NCBI GenBank assembly: GCA_016256075.1
Contig: SDVU01000107.1
Span: forward strand, 1-20,623
Direction: 5' to 3'
Origin: Dictyocoela muelleri
Taxonomy: Eukaryota; Microsporidia
Length of the DNA: 20,623 nucleotides
In this document: positions 17,921 to 20,623 of the stretch, one piece after another
Numbering within the stretch: position 1 is the stretch's first letter
Layout: every line of letters starts with the position of its first letter
Translations under genes and position numbers: made by a program
Notes under the pieces: model-generated
Database searches by the model: none
What the model was told of the DNA's origin: nothing
Seen by the model: the letters and a program-made list of their open reading frames with translations, nothing else

Positions 17921-18056
17921 GGACTGTATATATTTCATTTATTATTAATTATACTTACTATTAATTTAACTTATTATTAAATTAACATATTGGGTTGATG
18001 TGCATATATTAAAGCAATAATGTGGGCGTACTTTTTTTTTAAAAAAAAAACCCTTC

Positions 18057-18906
18057 TTGACACACATGCGTGAGGACATCAAATTTGTGAAAGAAAAACA
18101 TAATATAATAATCAATGAAATAATAGCAAAAATATGCATTCTTTGTTCTTCTAAATTAACATGGAAGTCCAAAAAGATTTTTCAGGTGAGATGTACATAT
18201 AAGCCATGTGGTAAAATATATTATCTGTTTTCATCGTCACCTTTTACTAACAATTTTTTTTAAGCGAACTGTCAAATATTTTTTATACTCAAATACTGGA
18301 TTTCGGGATCTAATAAAATGAAGTTGGCGGATCCGTTAGAAATATCGAGATATTCAATTTACCGTATTTAGAAAAAAAATCTAAAAAAACGAATATAATT
18401 GATAAATATTATCAGCAAGTTGGATCAATAGGAGGGGATGATATTATTGTTGAGGTTGACGAGTCCAATTTAGAAAATATAGAGTATAAGAGAGGGCATG
18501 TCATGATGGAATTTGGATACTGGGAGCTGTTGAAAGAACGAGTTCAAGAAAAATAATTTTAAAAAAAATGTTCACAGTGAAACTCAGAGACTCTTATTTC
18601 ATTCTTAAGACAAAACGTTATATCGAATCTATTATTTTTTCTGATTGTAGGCGAGGCTATAGTGGTTTAGAACATCATTTTTCCAGCCACTAAACAGTGA
18701 ATCATGGCGTGGAATTTGTTAATCAATTAAACGGTGTTCATATAAACACCCATGAAGGTTGTTGGTCAGGTATAAAGAAAGGAATTTCTTTTATGAATAG
18801 AACAAGGAAATTAGTATCTTTATATCTGCTTAGATTCATGTTAAACCGAAATGAAAAAGAAAGAGCATTCGATGTTTTAATTAAATTAATTTTTGATAAA
18901 TTTTAA
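18057..18906 (+). pseudogene. Merlin (IS1595-like) transposase relic 2
   Basis: This is a second Merlin transposase, distinct in sequence from the one at 186-980. The zinc-ribbon start (18057-18263) reads CILCSSKLTWKSKKIFQVRC and CTYKPCGK. The first catalytic block is GSIGGDDIIVEVDESNLENI, with Asp at 18458-18460, followed by YKRGHVM. The second block reads SIIFSDCRRGYSGLEHHF, with Asp at 18643-18645. The last (18697-18906) reads MNHGVEFVNQLNGVHINTHEGCWSGIKKG, with the catalytic Glu at 18754-18756. All three acidic residues survive, but at least one stop (TAA after FSSH near 18692) and two or more frame changes between 18263 and 18640 disable it. No GGTTCTCC-type termini were found beside it. 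The right array of the 16444-17926 element ends about 130 bases upstream. Confidence 0.82.
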
Positions 18907-18994
18907 AAGGATTATTCGATATTTTAATTAATTAATTAATTTTAAAAAGAGTATTTGATATTTTAATTAATTAATTTTAAAAAGAGCATTTTTT
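18861..18994 (+). repeat. Degenerate 35-45-bp tandem repeat at the Merlin 3' end
   Basis: The last codons of the transposase (GAGCATTCGATGTTTTAATT...) are repeated downstream as GGATTATTCGATATTTTAATT and AGAGTATTTGATATTTTAATT, each ending in ATTTTAAAA, then a partial AAGAGCATT. The array appears to have grown from the end of the coding region after or during decay. Confidence 0.6.
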
Positions 18995-19731
18995 ATTTGT
19001 TTCCTAAGGGTTTTTTCATAAAAAAATGTACACCCTCATTTTTTCCTTAATATACACACAATATCCGTAGTTTTTTAATATTATTAGTGGTGTTAAAATA
19101 GAAACGCTGATATATGATTTGAAAAAAAGATTATGGGGACTATTATTGGTCAGTAAAACTATATATGTTTGTTTTTATTTGAATAAATATGCCATTTCTT
19201 AATTTTTCACTTATTTCTTTTTTTCTGCATCTGGCAAAAGCCAAAGAAACACAAATTAAAACCTTTCCTGAAGCCCATATTTTTTTTCTTATTTTCTTAT
19301 AAACTTTTTAATCTCTAAATAACCCAATCGTAAAAGTCACGAATGTCAATTATCATAATTCATTCAATCTAACCTATAAAAACAATCACTTCAGATTTTA
19401 TAACCAATATCATTTTCGTTTCTTTTTTAGACTACAGTTAATATTCCTATTATAGCTATAATATTTTTCTCTCATGGCGAAAACAGATCCCCCCTAAAAA
19501 ATTGAAATTAAAAAATGATTTTTTGCTCATATTTATAATTAATTAAATACTTATCTCTATATCTCCACTTGTTTATAAACAGTAGCAAATTAGACAAATA
19601 TTTTCCGTAAAGACCTTAACATAACACATAATGGTGATAGATGAAATCCATGGAAATATAAAAAAATATCTTAAATTAAAAAAAATCGGAAATTAAGAAA
19701 AACCTAAATTAATAACGATAAAAATAAATTA
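18995..19731. other. AT-rich spacer without recognised features
   Basis: No open frame, RNA or repeat was recognised. A C-run (GATCCCCCCT) at about 19486 stands alone in A-rich context. Confidence 0.4.
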
Positions 19732-19739
19732 AAATTTTC

Positions 19740-19999
19740 GGTTCTCCAACGGACTAGAGACCCCCTTCAGATTTGAAAATCTTAATTGGTAAAAGCATAG
19801 AGTATGTTTCTTAATACAAATAAGTGTAAAATCACGAGATAAATCTAAATATCTATATATCTTTGAATTTTTTATATTTATTATATATTTAGATTTATCT
19901 CGTGATTTTACACTCATTTGAAATAAGAAACATACTTTATGCTCTTACCAATTAAGATTTTCAAATCTGAAGGGGGGGTCTCTAATTCGTTAAAGAACC
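19740..19999. mobile_element. Merlin-type MITE 2, 260-bp palindrome
   Basis: The arms (19740-19850 and 19885-19999) are inverted repeats beginning GGTTCTCCAACGGACTAGAG and GGTTCTTTAACGAATTAGAG. The target duplication AAATTTTC is exact on both sides (19732-19739 and 20000-20007). Its termini and the TTTGAAATAAG-type inner word relate it to the MITE at 15658, but the arm interiors differ, so it is a separate subfamily. It shows a few mismatches between arms and seems somewhat older. The 19729-19917 open frame is a by-product of the arm. Confidence 0.85.
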
Positions 20000-20007
20000 A
20001 AATTTTC

Positions 20008-20623
20008 TTCGTTTGTTAAAAACCAAAACCTGTCAAATGTAAAATTTTTGAATTACGTGCTCAATTTTCGGGTTTTCAACCAAATATTAAATTTTTCAAT
20101 CGATTTAGTTTATAGTTATCTTCGTTTTCATTATCTAAAATTTCATTTATAAATAGGCTATGTTTGGATAAGTGTCGCTTATTGAAACATTAAAACACCG
20201 AGCTATTCCTCGGCACTGTTGTTTGTTACGGTAACATTAAATTTAAATATTTCCCACACAGACCAATTATTTGACTAAATATGGAAGTTTTTCACTTTAT
20301 ACAGAAAATTACTATGATATACATTTATACAATATAATCAAGAAAATCATTCATTTTAGGATATTATGGCGAATTTTAAGGCCTTATTTAATTTTAAAAA
20401 TGGAGTATTGGGCTAATAGCCATACGTAAAAGTGGGTCTACAATTTTATTTTTTTGACCTCTGTAAAAGGTGGAGAAATTTATAAAAATGTTTTGTATAA
20501 ATAATAAAATTAACTTAAATATAGCATAATAACCATTATTCTTAAAAAACACATATAATTTTAACAAATAATCACAATTTCAGTTTGCAAGGTTTGAGTT
20601 TGAAACAAATTTATTATTAATTT
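20008..20623. other. AT-rich spacer to window end
   Basis: No gene was recognised. The only local fold noted is CCGAG-CTATTC-CTCGG at about 20200, too short to interpret. Confidence 0.4.

Larger units (their letters stand above)
16444..17926. mobile_element. Large TA-flanked inverted-repeat element with tandem-array ends
   Basis: Ends are TA-CAGTCTATTTCATTATTA on the left and the inverse TAATAATGAAATGGACTG-TA on the right. The left arm holds seven 22-base units (TTTCATTATTATAGACCCATCA type, 16451-16604). The right arm holds ten inverse units of 19-22 bases (about 17697-17920). Inside the arrays lie inverse copies of GGAGGTGTTTTTACGGACTG (about 16626-16645) and CAGTCCGTAAAAACGCCTCC (about 17606-17625). 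The centre of about 900 bases is AT-rich with no transposase frame. TA flanks and CAG ends suggest a non-autonomous Tc1/mariner-like element built like the one at 13115-13623. Confidence 0.8.

Noticed and set aside
19729-19917. 62-codon minus-strand ORF
   Set aside because: It covers the arm and loop of a palindromic MITE; no family is recognisable.
1-20623. tRNA or rRNA genes
   Set aside because: I looked for GGTTCRANNCC-type B boxes and conserved rRNA words on both strands; the few partial matches (for example near 9585) have no cloverleaf partners.

Overview
The window looks like a gene-poor, transposon-choked stretch of a microsporidian genome. The sequence is extremely AT-rich. Only two intact, recognisable host genes are present in 20.6 kb: an LSm2 spliceosomal/mRNA-decay protein (8542-8817, +) and a p24/emp24-type GOLD-domain cargo receptor (10719-11261, -). 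Both are compact, have no visible intron, and carry CCC immediately before the ATG, the short initiation-context motif known from microsporidian genes. Such low gene density fits one of the expanded microsporidian genomes rather than a compact one; the species cannot be named from the sequence.

Layout. 1-185: the outer end of a Merlin-type MITE, butted against the 5' end of a Merlin (IS1595-like) transposase relic (186-980). 1255-2160 and 4507-5115: two pieces of an old Ty3/gypsy retrotransposon fossil. Between them lie a minus-strand MULE relic with GC-rich hairpin termini (2167-3766) and a hAT-like non-autonomous element (3800-4506) that itself contains a copy of a dispersed repeat. 5513-7095: a second MULE, better preserved, plus strand. 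7084-8272: repeat and MITE debris. 8542-11261: the host gene island, with a dispersed repeat copy and a fold-back element between the two genes. 11628-13900: a dispersed-repeat fragment, then a minus-strand hAT transposase relic interrupted by a TA-flanked MITE. 14350-15090: a short GC-rich repeat pair and orphan open frames. 15658-15989 and 19740-19999: two near-palindromic MITEs, each with a perfect 8-bp target duplication. 16444-17926: a large inverted-repeat element whose arms are 22-bp tandem arrays. 18057-18906: a second, different Merlin transposase relic.

No pathway or operon joins the two host genes. The rest is a nested record of at least five transposon superfamilies (Merlin, MULE, hAT, TA-inserting Tc1/mariner-like MITEs, Ty3/gypsy). 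The most unusual signals are an unassigned dispersed repeat of about 440 bp in four copies (two + and two -), two TA-inserting elements whose terminal repeats are short tandem arrays, and hairpin-shaped MULE termini. No tRNA, rRNA, CRISPR array or recognised new defence system was seen.
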